A DNA stretch of 64,000 nt from Romanomermis culicivorax (lineage: Eukaryota; Nematoda; Enoplea; Mermithida; Mermithidae): positions 990,001 to 1,054,000 of the forward strand of contig CAWUHX010000014.1 of assembly GCA_963922205.1 (NCBI GenBank), in the 5' to 3' direction. The position numbers and the translations under genes were made by a program. Under the pieces are notes generated by a model that was given only the letters and a program-made list of their open reading frames with translations, was not told the origin of the DNA and ran no database searches. The first letter of the stretch is position 1, and every line of letters starts with the position of its first letter. This document shows positions 49,501-60,254 of this stretch, one piece after another.

Positions 49501-52500
49501 TGTGAATATACTACAAATCAGTGGAAATACACTAAAACACTGATTAATTGGCAATTCAGGATAGTTTCCGAGTTTAGACAATGAATTGGGAATCAGCAGA
49601 ATCGATGATAACTGCCGATTCTTAGGATTTAATTGATTACAATCACTGATTCTGGGGAACAATTCGACAGAATCGGTGACAGTCGCCAATTTTAAGCAAT
49701 GGGTTGGAGACAGTCGATGATTTTGAAGAATAAATTTGTGGAATTGGCGGTAGTTGCAAATTCATTACGTACTTTTTCTATCGATTAGAATCAATAACAA
49801 AATATTTTTATTAATATAGAAGAAAAATAACTTTTTCGAAAAGAGTAGAAATTTCCCCTTCACAGCAAACAAAATAAGTTTGCTTATGAAAAAAGCTGAG
49901 TTCAAAGTTTTCTTCCAACACATCTCAATCCTATGCACCTGCACACTAGATGCCTTTTCGGTGTTAAATGATCTTTGTGCATATAATGTAGGGCCATATG
50001 CACGAACGCGACTTAAGCTAATCCAGTGTTAAAAACAGCACTTTGAGCAGTGTTAAAGTTAAGCAGTATGCACGAACGTGAGTTAGTGCTAACACTGTGT
50101 TAAATTGACATGAGATTTTAATGCTGCTCTCCCCCAAGATTAACAGTGAGTTAGTGCGCTTTTCTTCTGAAATCTGGAATACGTGGTTTTTTCTTTTGTG
50201 TGGTGGATGATTTGGAAATTCTTGAAGATATGGATGAAGAGGATATTGATGATATAATGTTTGAACCACGACTCTTTTAGATCGCACGAATCCACTTGAA
50301 CGATATTCTGATACTGAATTTTGGATAAGATACAAACATTCCAGCATCACTGCCCACAAAAGAATTAATATCAATGTAAAAGGGTTTTTATACTTTACAT
50401 TCGCTATTCTTGGAAAAAATTTTCTGTTTTAAATCAAAAAATCTAATTAGGGATATCAGATTCACAGATATTGTTTTGTTTATGCACTGCACTTTTCTCC
50501 CATTCTTTCTGTCCCAAATAGCTCTCTTTTTCTATTTTTTGGCCCAACCAATCTCCACATGATTATCTATAAATAGAAATGGAGAATGGCAGGGAATCCT
50601 GCAAGGAAAAACATGTTATCGATTTCATGCATGGAGAACATTATTTCTATAATAGCCAATCATTCTTGTGCATAAAGGCGTGGCCACGGAGTCATGGAAA
50701 AATTTCTGTTAGGCCACGCCTACATTGAAAAAAGATTTTTTAACGTTTAGGTCAATATGCAGAATCAGAAAAGCAAATTTCACTCAACTGAATAAGAAAG
50801 AAAGACTATTTTTTGTTTATGTTGTTTTTTTGACAAATCTATTATTGTCCAAAGGTTAAATTTTGAAGTTTAACACAGCTTAAAATTTCTAACACTGTGC
50901 TAAGAAATTTGACACTGAGTTAAGTAAGCGGCCATTAATCCACGTTTGTGCATACCGCTTAAGCCTTGTTAGCAATTTAACACATGTTAACTAACACTGC
51001 TTAAGTCCATAACACGTGTTAAAGTTAGCTGCATTCGTGCATACAACCTTGAGTTCTATTCGTTAGGCTACTGTGGGTATTGAATAATGAGACTGACCTC
51101 TGGGTTAGTAAAAATGAATTTGCAACAGTTCAACCACAGGCTAATACACAGCAAACAGTTGATCTCCCTCTCCGGACTCTCAGATACCTCACCAGAAAAC
51201 TCCCTAAACCTCAGGTAGTACATTTAGAAATTTCTACCCTTGTCTCCAATTTCCCAGCCATATAAAAACCTTCCCCTACACTCACAAAACAATACAAGTT
51301 ACCATGTTTAACTTGTGTTGGGTTGCCAAAGTATCATGCTAATACAACAATAAAAAGTTATCAATCGCGCATCAATCTTCACTAAAAAAGACATAATAAA
51401 ATATTTGCCCAAAACACGCGAACAGCGGCAACATTAATCTATTTAGGTTTGTCACTTTGATTGCGTCTATGCTGCCAGCGCGCCGAACAGGCACTAACAG
51501 TAACCTTGACATACATGCCCGGTTTCATCGCCGCCAGGTTAGGATTGCCAGGATTAAGATCGGCAACAGCTGGTGATCATTGCTAACTATCCTGTAAAAT
51601 CGTTGATTGTCACCAACAAAAATCACAAGATTTTTTCTCTTCTGGATTAGTAAAATTGAGAACAATTGCCGATGAAGGCCTAACGGAACCAGCCGTAGTT
51701 GTCGACTATCCTGTTGGGTGGGTGACTGTCGCCAACCAAAAATCCTGGGATTTTTTACGTCTGAATAGCTAAACCGCATTTAAGACACTAAATCCTGCCA
51801 AACAATGAGGATTCTGTATCTTGGCTCATAACTTGGTTCATCATAATCATTTAAAACTTCACACGTATTTTTCAAGTTTCTTACGTGTTTTTAAAATTGT
51901 GACCAAAATATCAAGTGATCTTCCTCGTATTCTGTAAATGCATAACAAAAAAGTCATAACGCAGAAAATGTGGATAGTTAGTCGATGCTACCTTTACCCA
52001 TTATTCTACTAATGCCGATATTTTAATTTTAGCCTGGTATTGGGAATGAATCCAGAACAAACACGGTCAGTAAGACTATAGTTATGGATAGTAGTAGACA
52101 ATGGCTCTTCATAGTTTTTCTCCACCACAATAGAAAATATTGGCGTGCTTGTTGTTCTGGGATGAATATGCCCTGTTAATTTGTCATCAGAAGATCAGGA
52201 GAGGCACTTGATTAACATATATGATGCAGAAGAGAAAAGTCGTGATATACTTATGATAAATTAAAGAAGTGTAAATCTCATTTTGATTTGAAGAAGTGCA
52301 TATTGAGACTTTTTGGATTATAACTTGCAATCTTTAAAATTAGTTAACCATGAGGGGCGTCAATTGGCGAGTAATTTTCTACTGGATGAAATTCTTGTAC
52401 TGCATTATAAATGTGAGTTTAATTTGTTTTAGTCGTGACAGGGACAATTACGTGACTATAGATTTTCAACAAATTCCGAAAAGTAAGTTCAATTTTTGTT

Positions 52501-55500
52501 TAATACATAGATTCTATAAAAAGTTAAAGTTTCAGGCCACTATTCTGATTTCACAAAAAAGAATTACGCATCTTTTGGATCTTACGACTTGTCCTCAATA
52601 ACGCATTATCCGGATGTGAATGGTGTCAAAGTGATCCGAAGCAAAGATCCGCAGTACGAAAAAAATTTCTTTAAAGGAAATTTTGAAATCAGTGCACTGT
52701 GCCTGTTCTGGTTAAACCAATTTGATTCCACAAATCTCCCGAAATCAGATTGTCAGTGAAACTTTCTGTTCGCCGTCGAAATTTCGGTAATTTAAATTTC
52801 GCCACGGAAAAAAACTTCGCCAGCGAAATTTTTGTAAGGATTTCATTCCTAAATTGCTCAGTATTAGTCTGCTGGCGAAATTCACGTAATATATTGCTTC
52901 TGTTTTGAACATGGGGAGACATGCTCTGCTGGGGAAGTAGTTCCACTGGTGAGGCTTCAGGGGTGGCGCCGGAAACGTCCCACTGCTGACCAATGCCAGT
53001 GTAGGTATGACCACCCCGACCAGGGCTCAACAAAAACGACCGGGTATAGAATACGTGGATTGGGTGAAACATCAATCCTGTGGATGGAATGTTGAATGTT
53101 ACCACACAACATCCCCCCTTTGAGCAACAGGAGGACGCCTGAAATAGTCACAAGTGTTGAAGCGCCTCCTGAATGGCATCAGAGCTGTTCCACCACTGGT
53201 CATTATCAGAGTAGGTATGACCATCCTTACCTGGGCCTAACAGAAATGATCAGGTTCGGAACCTATAGATTGAATGAAACATTAACCAGTTTATTAGAAA
53301 ATAACCCGACGGGGCAGAAAATAGAAGAATATACTTGCTTGGACAGTTGCCATGCTAGAAAAAGAAGTGGACTTTTGTTATATTGGATTATCATTCTTTC
53401 TCAAAAAAAAAATTTCCATGCCTCTGAAGAATTATATTCTGCAGCATCGTGCATTTTGTCCTTCCCCTGGCATCAACCACGGTAAAATTTCTTTATATGA
53501 AAATTATATGCATATGACTTCAAGTGTAAAGAAATAGTAAACTAGTAGGATTCTAATTCCCGACCGATTCAAAACTCTAGCTTGTCACCCTAGCTGAAAA
53601 ATAGTGAGGGAAACATATTATAGTCATTTTCAGAACTATAAAGAAACCTGAGATTGGTTGCACTAATCCAACATGAGAATAATCTCAACATCGGCATTAA
53701 ATTGATGATCCTGAGGTTGAGCTAATCGCAATGTCTTAATTATTCTCTTCAAGTACACACACAACACTCACTTCAGGATTAACTAATACTGAGGTTTAAG
53801 TTCGAGTTTTGGAATCATAGAAATGTCTATATTTATTTGTTTTAGAGATAAGAAAATTATGCAAAAATGTTAGCGCAGCCCCACAGCTCGAGCCGGGGAT
53901 AATCTCGACATTGAACTCGTTATAATCCTGATGACATTCAATTTATACCGAACTTGAGATCAAACCGAGTCGCTTTTTTGTTCGAGATTATCATGAGCTC
54001 GAGCGTAGACCCCTTTAGTGCAACTGGGCCTTGGTTGGAAAGTGTGTTGATGCGCTCACCAGCAAAATCTACTTTTTCACAGACACGGAAAATTTTTTTT
54101 GAAAAGAATGGAAATTCAATATAACGAAAATGAATTTTTTCCAACTTTTACCCAAATTCTCAAAAATCTAGTCTACTTCTTTTTCTAGCCTGGCAACTAT
54201 CCAAGCGAATATATTCTTCTTTTTTCTGCCCTATCGGGGCATTTTCTAATAAACTGGTCCACCTCTTTTTAGTGGGCCTCAGACATGCATGAAAACCTTC
54301 GTAGAAGTACATTGACGTATTCAAATTTGGTCATCTTCACATCAAACAAATAATAAAAAACAATCTTAAAGCTACGAATTCTCACTTTCGGTAATAGTAA
54401 AAGATGCGTCAACCACATAAAACTGGAAACACGTTGTAAATAAAAGGTAAAGCGACCATTTCCATTGAATTCCCCGTGATCAAGACCCGCCCAACACAAA
54501 AAACCGAAGAAAAGCCTTTATTTATGCACAGAACAATTTTTTGTGTGAAGTGAAACCTTTTCCACCAGGAAGAGCAGAAATACATTTGCTAACACTCAAT
54601 ATGATTTTGTGTGTAAAGTGACCGCATTCGTTAAATTCCCCGTGGTCGAAAACCCCTCCCCCAAAAAAACCACGAAAATACGCTTGTTTACACCCGAGAT
54701 AATTTTTTGTGTAAAGTGACGCATCTATTGAATTCCCTATGGCCACAAACCTCTTACCCAGAAAATCGCAGAACTACATTTGTTTACATTCAATTTAATG
54801 TTGTGATTGCATTCGTGAAATTCCCCGCGGTCAAAAACCCCCTCCACTAAAAAATCACGAAAATACGCTTGTTTACGCGCGGGATAATTTTTCTTGTAAA
54901 GTGACTGCGTCCGTCGACTTGCGAATGGTCAAAAACTTCTTCCCCCAAAAAGTCAGGGAGTACCTTTATTTACATTAATGATGTTTTTTGTGTAAAGTGA
55001 CCGTGTCTATTGAATTTCCCATGATCGAAAAGCCTCACACCCCAAAAATCTCAATAAGGCTACCGGTTTAATTGAAACTGCAAAAAATTCAGGCATGGTA
55101 GTACATTATGCTGCAAAAAAATATTTTTCTGAAGCCGTTAGTTTATGTAACAAAATTGCCAAATTTCGCGGTTTCTGGGACTTTGGATCAGCATATAATT
55201 GAATTGAAGCCATGTTTAAAAAAAATGAAAAATCACCCCAAAGATGCTTAGGCCGAAGTATGGAGCTTGGATATCGCACACCCATTGCGGGGCGTGGTGG
55301 AACTGGAGGCCTTTTAAAAGTGCGTTTTTTGCCTGATGAGGCGAAATGACAAAAGGCACCCCGTTTGCCCCTATGCCCGAAATTATGAAAAAACCCGAAG
55401 GTTCTAGCTCTTACCGTTTTGGCTCTGGAGGGGGGCTTGAAATTTGGGGGTCATATGTATATTATAGGTTGGCGCTCGCGCCACCTATGATCCTGCAGGT

Positions 55501-58500
55501 GAATCGTTGTACATTATCGTACAACATTCCACTATCGTAATTATAGGGTGTATCCCTATTCCCCTAATAACACTATTGCCCGGATCCCTATTCCCTGAAT
55601 AATGAATTAACTTCCCGTTTCCCCGATCAGTGCATTAGTCCCATCCTCGAACGTCCCTACTCGCCGAATAATGAACGGAATTCCCGTTTTCCCGATCAAT
55701 GCATTAGTCCCTTCCTCGAACGTCCCGATTCCCCGAATACTATGGATGCGACGGATATATTTCGGTTCCGGACTTGAATCTAGAAAACTGCAATTGTAGG
55801 ATCCGAATCCGATTCTTGAATAGCACATCTGACAGAATCCAGGTCGGATCCGAATCCGGTTCCTAGGCAGCAGATTTGACCGAATCCAGATCGGATTCAA
55901 ATCCTATATATAGCATATATATATTTATGGTGAGCCAAAAAAGGCGACTAGTGCTGACTTTCATAAGTTTGAACAGATGAAGCTTTTATAATGCGGATTG
56001 CTGCATTAAGCCGTAGGCATACTTAGCCGCAACGGGCGAAAAAGTCTGCGGCTCGCACACTTTTTTGCGGTTTTAAAAAATTGCGACCCGCAAGTCACCC
56101 GCAAAACCGCATTGCGGTTTAGTGCGGTATATGGACCCGCAAAAAGTTCTCGGGTGGAGTACTTTTTACGGTTCTGGCAGCCGCACTTGATACAGTATAT
56201 GCCGTTTCGCGCTGAATAACACTGAATACCTGATCTTTATCAACTAGAAAACTCAATTATTTCCAGAATTTGCTTTGTCCAGTGTGTTTTTTTTCTGCAA
56301 AGGAATCTTTTGAGGAAAAAAATTCGGGAATAAAGAAAAAAATTTATGCAAGGTTCTCATTGTCGAAAAAATTTTCGGGAATCGGAAACTGAAAAGATGT
56401 ATTTTGGTGAACACTGTTTTTCCCGCCGGCTTTTTCGTCAAATGGCGATAGGGGTAAAAAATTTTTCCCCAATTTTCTAAAGTCTTTTTTCGCTTAAAAA
56501 TGCTCATAGACGGTTTATTTTAGTGTTTTTAAGCTTTTAAAACATGATGTTTTTAGAGCGGTTGATTTTTTCCACATGAGAACCGGACCCAAAAATTTTT
56601 TCCTCATTTTCCAAAAATTTTTGGCATTTTTAAAAACGTTTATAACGTGCCTACGGATGCTTTTCCATGCAATTAGGAGCATACCCAAGCATTTTGACGC
56701 TTTTGGATTCGGAAACCTACAACCTTGCATCTCTTAAGTAATTTCCGGTTCGAAATTGCGGTTAACTATGCTTACAATTGCGGTTTTCCGGTTCCGCATT
56801 TTTGCGGAACCGCAGAAAAGTATGCCATTGTGAGAGCCGCAACCGACCCGCAATTGCGGGCCGCAAAATTTGCGGCCGCAAAAAACCGGTCAAGTATGCC
56901 TACGGCTTAAGAATGCCTTGTTTGTCCTTGTTGCAAGGCAAGGACCAAACATTATGCTCCTAGCGCTCATGGTTGCTGTACAAACATAAATTTCGAAAAA
57001 ATTTTACAATTTTTTAAAAAGTAAAAACTCTGAAATCAAGGTAATAGTTGTCCTATTGTGAAAAAAAGGTTTGTAAAGCTGTTAACACACAATACTACTT
57101 TAAAAATCACCCAGATTTGTAAGTTAAGCGTAATTTGAAGCCATCAACTTCTTGTTCAATATGAGTAAAATTTTGCTAAAATCGAGAGCTTTTGTTTTGG
57201 AATTGGAAAAAAAAGCAAAATTATGGCAAAATTCATTCTGTCATTGACCAGATCGAAAAACAATTCAAATTATTCGTGAAACGAAAAGTAAAAAACACTA
57301 AAACGGTTCTCTTTCAGTTTCCAGCTGTTATATGGTTCTTATGATTGGATCTATTGTACCTGTCTGCTGTAAAACACGTTGATTTTCTTAATTTTTGTCG
57401 ATTTTTTAAATAGTCATTCGCAAAAAAATCGACGTTTAGTATTCTTGAATCTGGTCAGTGAATATTCTAGCAATCTGGCTGAAACTTTGCAGTTTTTATG
57501 CCAGATGCTTTATCCATCGACGGCAGAAAACGGTATTTAGTAGCTTCTTCCATTCGGAAGCTATGAAAAATTCAGTCGCCTTTTTTTGGCTTTTCGGCTC
57601 ACCCTGTATATGTGAATGAATTGTTGTATTTCACCGTACTAAAAATCTATATTTGTTTGGAAAGAAAGAACTTTTTCAAACTTTTTCAAAAAAATTTTGT
57701 TTCTTTTTTTTTCATTTCTTCGGTAATTCCTGCACGATGCAGATAGAAGCTTGCAACAAAGCCAAGTATAAAGATTTTGAGCTCTCATTTCAATGACATT
57801 CTTGAAACCTGTATATATATGTTATATATATAACAGGATCAGCATACGATCTGAATCCGGCCGGATCTACTGTTTAGAATTTGTATCCCGTCGGATCTAC
57901 AGTTTAGGATACGGATCTGAAGATTAAATTTTCTAGATCCAGATGTGGATCCGAAGTTGATCCGTCCCACCCGTATTATTCGGGGAATCATGACGTTCAA
58001 GGAATAGGGGCTGATGAATTGGTCAGGGAAACGGAAATTTTATTGATTATTGGTGGAATCGGGACCTTGGTGGAATATGGAGTTTCGGAGTATCGGGATA
58101 TTCGGGGCGAAGGAACATTCAGAGAATAAGGACACTATCAAATTATACAATTTTAGTGACCTTTGTAGAATCCTATTTACACTAAATTTCGTCAATAACT
58201 AGTTTTGCTAGCGAGAAGAAATTTTCGCAACATTAGTAGAACCGGATCCAGGATCCAAGAGGCATTGATAACTTGTGATCATACTCAACTAACCCTTGCA
58301 TTCTTTCAGCCCAAAATTTTACACTAAAGCTTTATGTGAACGATTTTGAGGACAGTACTAATTTATTTTCATTCTTCTATTTACAAGCATTTCATTACAA
58401 AAACCTGCAGATTTTATTTCCAATTAAATCCCGTCATTTTGGAACTGTCCCAACTTGAATTTTTTGCAGACTGCAACGTTATTTAGCTCCACTCACTGGT

Positions 58501-58579
58501 CTTTCGACGTGCGATATTGCAGAACTTAGATATTTATACAACTGTAGAAGTGCATTATACGAGTCACAATGCCAACCAG
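43554..58579 (+). CDS. Astacin-like (M12A) metalloprotease homologue with lost zinc site; multi-exon model
   Basis: Exons I can support: 43554-43596, 43734-43817, 43905-43955, 45076-45101, 46808-46934, 48039-48107, 52033-52065, 52433-52482, 52536-about 52698 and 58470-58579. A short exon starting at 45153 is needed to keep phase, but its donor is uncertain. All other junctions are GT-AG and phase-compatible. A hydrophobic N-terminus ([14 protein letters not shown]) may be a signal peptide. [10 protein letters not shown] resembles the FxGDI propeptide switch. [16 protein letters not shown] is the TCIRF region. [12 protein letters not shown] joins [17 protein letters not shown], where active astacins have HELxHxLGFxHEQxRxDRDxYV: all three zinc histidines and the catalytic Glu are replaced. 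The Met-turn reads SITHY instead of SxMHY, with Tyr kept. [16 protein letters not shown] closes the domain. The usual WPNG-VPY part is not found. It is probably a secreted pseudoprotease; a decaying pseudogene is possible, but the frame is open throughout. Confidence 0.7.
44540..44925 (+). repeat. Cluster of (A/T)ATCCGC words
   Basis: More than a dozen ATATCCGC / CATCCGCC / ATCTGCC words, several within CCGCCGATTAGA, on both strands (GCGGATATG). Degenerate short-word repeat in intron 3 of the astacin-like gene. Confidence 0.5.
45300..46550 (+). repeat. Family E repeat split by a nested element
   Basis: 45300-45576 and 46379-46550 form one family E repeat (GTGTTGAAGGGCTTCCTGGG, then GACCAATCTCAGGGTA, then TTCCAACCAGGGCC and GGTTCAGGA). 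It is interrupted by the element at 45577-46378. Confidence 0.6.
45577..46378. mobile_element. 802-bp fold-back element nested in family E
   Basis: Flanked by the 6-bp duplication TGTGAC (45571-45576 and 46379-46384). The left arm carries GACAATTCG, TTTTCCCC, AATTCGTCCCCAGTAATTCG words. The right arm carries the reverse complement (GCGAATTACTGGGGACAAAT). Inside, a T-rich block (45760-45900) faces an A-rich block (46010-46200), which can extend the stem. Noncoding. Confidence 0.7.
47050..47470 (+). mobile_element. tRNA-derived SINE
   Basis: The head GGCCCGATCAGCTCAGTTGG has an RNA polymerase III A box (47061-47073), and TGTTCGATCCC (47107-47117) is a B box at tRNA spacing. The following 350 bp is tRNA-unrelated body sequence. 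No intact tRNA cloverleaf is supported, so I do not call a tRNA gene. It lies in intron 6 of the astacin-like gene. Confidence 0.6.
47700..47897 (+). other. Unassigned Cys-rich open frame in intron 6
   Basis: Frame with [22 protein letters not shown] and [14 protein letters not shown] (five cysteines plus balanced composition), ending at TAA 47895-47897. It looks more protein-like than the neighbouring noise, but its phase does not fit the astacin-like exons on either side. It may be an exon of another gene or chance. Confidence 0.25.
48309..48537. mobile_element. 229-bp hAT-type MITE with G runs
   Basis: Terminal inverted repeats CATACCTGTAA / TTACAGGTATG. The perfect 8-bp target duplication GGGAGTAT lies at 48301-48308 and 48538-48545. 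The interior has three long G runs (near 48337, 48454 and 48499) that could form G-quadruplexes. Lies about 200 bp after exon 7 of the astacin-like gene. Confidence 0.85.
49027..49540. repeat. Dispersed repeat family D (copy 2)
   Basis: Homologue of 9356-9865, here without the gag-like sequence. Possible solo LTR in intron 7 of the astacin-like gene. Confidence 0.55.
49541..49985. other. Degenerate TGCCGATT/GTCGCCAATT words, no gene
   Basis: Loose repeats of words such as AATCGGTGACAGTCGCC and GATAACTGCCGATTC, related to 51500-51760 (TTGTCACCAAC, GACTGTCGCCAACC). Intronic, noncoding. Confidence 0.4.
49990..51049 (+). mobile_element. PIF/Harbinger remnant with GTATGCACGAA ends
   Basis: The ends near GGGCCATATGCACGAACG and CATTCGTGCATACAACCTT are inverted repeats, followed inward by many TAACAC/GTGTTA words. 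Inside, the plus strand at 50270-50372 encodes [20 protein letters not shown], typical of the N-terminus of Harbinger (HARBI1-like) transposases, preceded in another frame by [17 protein letters not shown]. The DDE catalytic part is missing. I could not fix a 3-bp target duplication. Confidence 0.7.
51060..51500 (+). repeat. Dispersed repeat family A
   Basis: GACTGACCTCTGGGTTAGTA ... TTGCAACAGTTCAACCACAG ... CAAAACAATACAAGTTACCA. Intron 7 of the astacin-like gene. Confidence 0.6.
52745..52885. repeat. CGAAATTT-word cluster
   Basis: Repeated CGAAATTTCG, AAATTTCGCCA, TTCGCCAGCGAAATTT and CTGGCGAAATTC in both orientations. Small fold-back-like block just after exon 10 of the astacin-like gene. 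Confidence 0.45.
52925..53290 (+). repeat. Family E repeat, two tandem units
   Basis: Two units of about 190 bp with TGGTGAGGCTTCAGGGGTGG / AGCGCCTCCTGAATGGCATC, then GTAGGTATGACCA and AGGGCTCAACAAAAACGACC / GGGCCTAACAGAAATGATCA. Noncoding. Confidence 0.6.
53290..54262. mobile_element. Element J2 with inverted arms
   Basis: Left arm 53290-53540 and right arm 54020-54262 match the arms of J1 (11424-13143). Element H lies between them (about 53650-54030). This copy lacks the 680-bp block of J1. Confidence 0.65.
54262..55495 (-). mobile_element. Element G2: reverse copy of G1
   Basis: Contains about six 95-bp units (54430-55040) and the terminal segment (55060-55495), ending in the near-palindrome AGGTTGGCGCTCGCGCCACC. 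G2 with J2 repeats the arrangement of G1 with J1 in reverse, 40 kb away. Intron 10 of the astacin-like gene. Confidence 0.65.
55929..57604. mobile_element. Element L nested in K
   Basis: The ends GGTGAGCCAAAAAAGGCGAC and GTCGCCTTTTTTTGGC...GGCTCACC are inverted repeats, flanked by TA-rich sequence. Noncoding, and interrupted by element M. Confidence 0.55.
56003..56911. mobile_element. Element M nested in L, GCGG-rich, hAT-like
   Basis: Near-perfect terminal inverted repeats TTAAGCCGTAGGCATACTT. Next to both ends are clusters of TTGCGGTT, CCGCAA and GCGGCC words (56030-56200 and 56740-56890), like subterminal transposase-binding repeats of hAT elements. No clear 8-bp target duplication. Confidence 0.6.
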
Positions 58580-58622
58580 GTAGGTTGAGTTGGAGAAAAT
58601 ACCCATCAACAATAACTGAGCA

Positions 58623-58826
58623 GTGGCTTCTGATCGAAAACAGATTCAAAAATGTGGGGAGATCTTAGAGTCTTCGATTTTCAGCAATATATTCGCATCT
58701 TGTGATATTTACTGTCACTTATTCCATGAAATTTTCAGGCATCAATCCAATTCTACCTGTGTGATAATTGCACTTTTGATCGAATTCATGTGCGTTGATG
58801 CTCAAAGCTTCGTTTTTTACTTTTAA
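58623..58826 (+). other. Possible C-terminal tail exon of the astacin-like gene
   Basis: After the donor at 58580 a 44-bp gap with GT...AG ends leads in matching phase into an open frame of about 67 codons ending TAA (ASDRKQIQKCGEILESSIFS at its start, six cysteines). An extra tail after the protease domain is common in astacins, but this one matches no domain I know, and the intron is very short. Confidence 0.3.
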
Positions 58827-58829
58827 AAG

Positions 58830-60050
58830 AATATAATTTGTTCAGTATATTCATTTGATAGTTTGTTGCATCCAACCTTGTATTGGCTCGAGCAGTTTTT
58901 CTATAGTCAGTTTTTCATGAAATAGTGGTCAATATCTAAAGTGGAAAGTTGCGGCTAGCATTTGAAGAATTTTAAATATTTTTCAAACGGGTTTTTTCTG
59001 AAATCTACACTTAGAAATTTACAAAACGATATGCATAAATTTTTCAATATGATGGCAAAGGGGGCTCTTAACCTTCTGAAAAAAATTGTCGAGAGAAAAA
59101 TTTTAAAAAATATAGGATGTGAAAAAATTACAACTATTTGAAAAAATTGAATAAAAAAGTGGGTCATTTTAAAAATTTAAAACGTTGAAACCTTTTAAAG
59201 ACCTTCGAAACTTTTTTCAAACAGCCGGAAAAACGCTTAAGAAAACGAAAAATCGAAAACCAATTTCATCGTCAAAAAACGTACTGATAAAAATTAATAT
59301 TTTCCCCAAAGCTAAACAGGCGCATATCACCACAAAACAATTTTTTGACGATCGACCGGTATTGTGTACAGTAAATTGCACATTTAACAGCCTAATATAG
59401 CAAAACGCTTAACATTTTGATCAATACTTACAAATTGACAGAGTTTGGAAATTTTCATATTTTGTGGCTTTGTATTCGATATCTACTTCATGCTACACCT
59501 TCAGATGTCATACAGGATAAGGAATAAGTGAGCTTCCTCATTTACCCCTAAAAAATCTGGAGTGGACATTCTTGTTGAAAAGGACATAACCATATCGGCA
59601 CTGCCATGTCAGTAACAGTCATCTTGGTGCCTAACTGTTTCCTTTTGTTAAATTTTTGCTTCCATTTTGTTTACTTTCTTTTTTTTCATCTTATCCCTTT
59701 TTATACTTATCTTTGTATTTCTTTCCTTCTGTTGTTTTCTATGTCTTGCTTATGTTTATATTTTTATGTTTCCGCTTATTACCTTCTTTTTCAGCTATTT
59801 TTTATTCTTGTACTGTGGCATGATTCGTTACTTTTTCAGTCGAAAAAACAGCTTCTTCGCTTTCCGCAACCGTTTTTAGTTTTTCAACCCTTTTTCAAGC
59901 CTCTGTTTTTTTCTTTTCGTTGTATGTTATAGGTGTATTATTTCTTGGCTTATAACTTTTTTGCACAAATATTACAACCTGTGAAAAGAACTAAGAGTAA
60001 AAATGCTTATTTTTTATAATTTTGTTTTTACATATGAAATTTTTTGATTT
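58830..60050. other. No gene seen; T-rich block
   Basis: AT-rich DNA. 59640-59930 is a pyrimidine-rich stretch resembling 45760-45900. Its 108-codon frame is a Phe/Leu/Tyr run caused by composition. Confidence 0.4.
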
Positions 60051-60099
60051 CAGGCGACCAATTGTTGGCGCCGAACTGTCCTAGACTCAAATCCTATAG

Positions 60100-60250
60100 T
60101 GAAACCGTCTTGATCTAGTGGTTGGTGTCTCCGACTACTGGCCTGAAAAACCAGGTTTTCGATACCTGAATTCTTCGGTTCACGTACTTTAGCGACCCGT
60201 GAGTTTCTCCAAAGTCTTTTAACGTGTAAGATATACAAAGCATATAGCTA
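60100..60250 (+). mobile_element. tRNA-derived SINE head
   Basis: TGATCTAGTGGTTGG (60111-60125, A box) and GGTTTTCGATACC (60154-60166, B box) at tRNA spacing, with partial arm pairing. The body is split from 61315-61370 by the hAT element that follows. Not a functional tRNA by eye. Confidence 0.5.
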
Positions 60251-60254
60251 TAGA

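Larger units (their letters stand above)
55548..58136. mobile_element. Fold-back element K with ~300-380-bp word-repeat arms
   Basis: The left arm (55548-55920) is built of words such as CCCTATTCCCCGAATAATGA and CGGATCCGAATCCGGTTC. The right arm (57835-58136) is the same vocabulary reversed (GTATTATTCGGGGAATCATG, GATCTGAATCCGGCCGGATC). The 1.9-kb core is occupied by two further elements. Confidence 0.65.

Noticed and set aside
59606-59932. 108-codon frame that looks like a membrane protein
   Set aside because: Phe/Leu/Tyr/Ser composition comes from a T-rich tract; no motif, and a similar tract occurs in a fold-back element.
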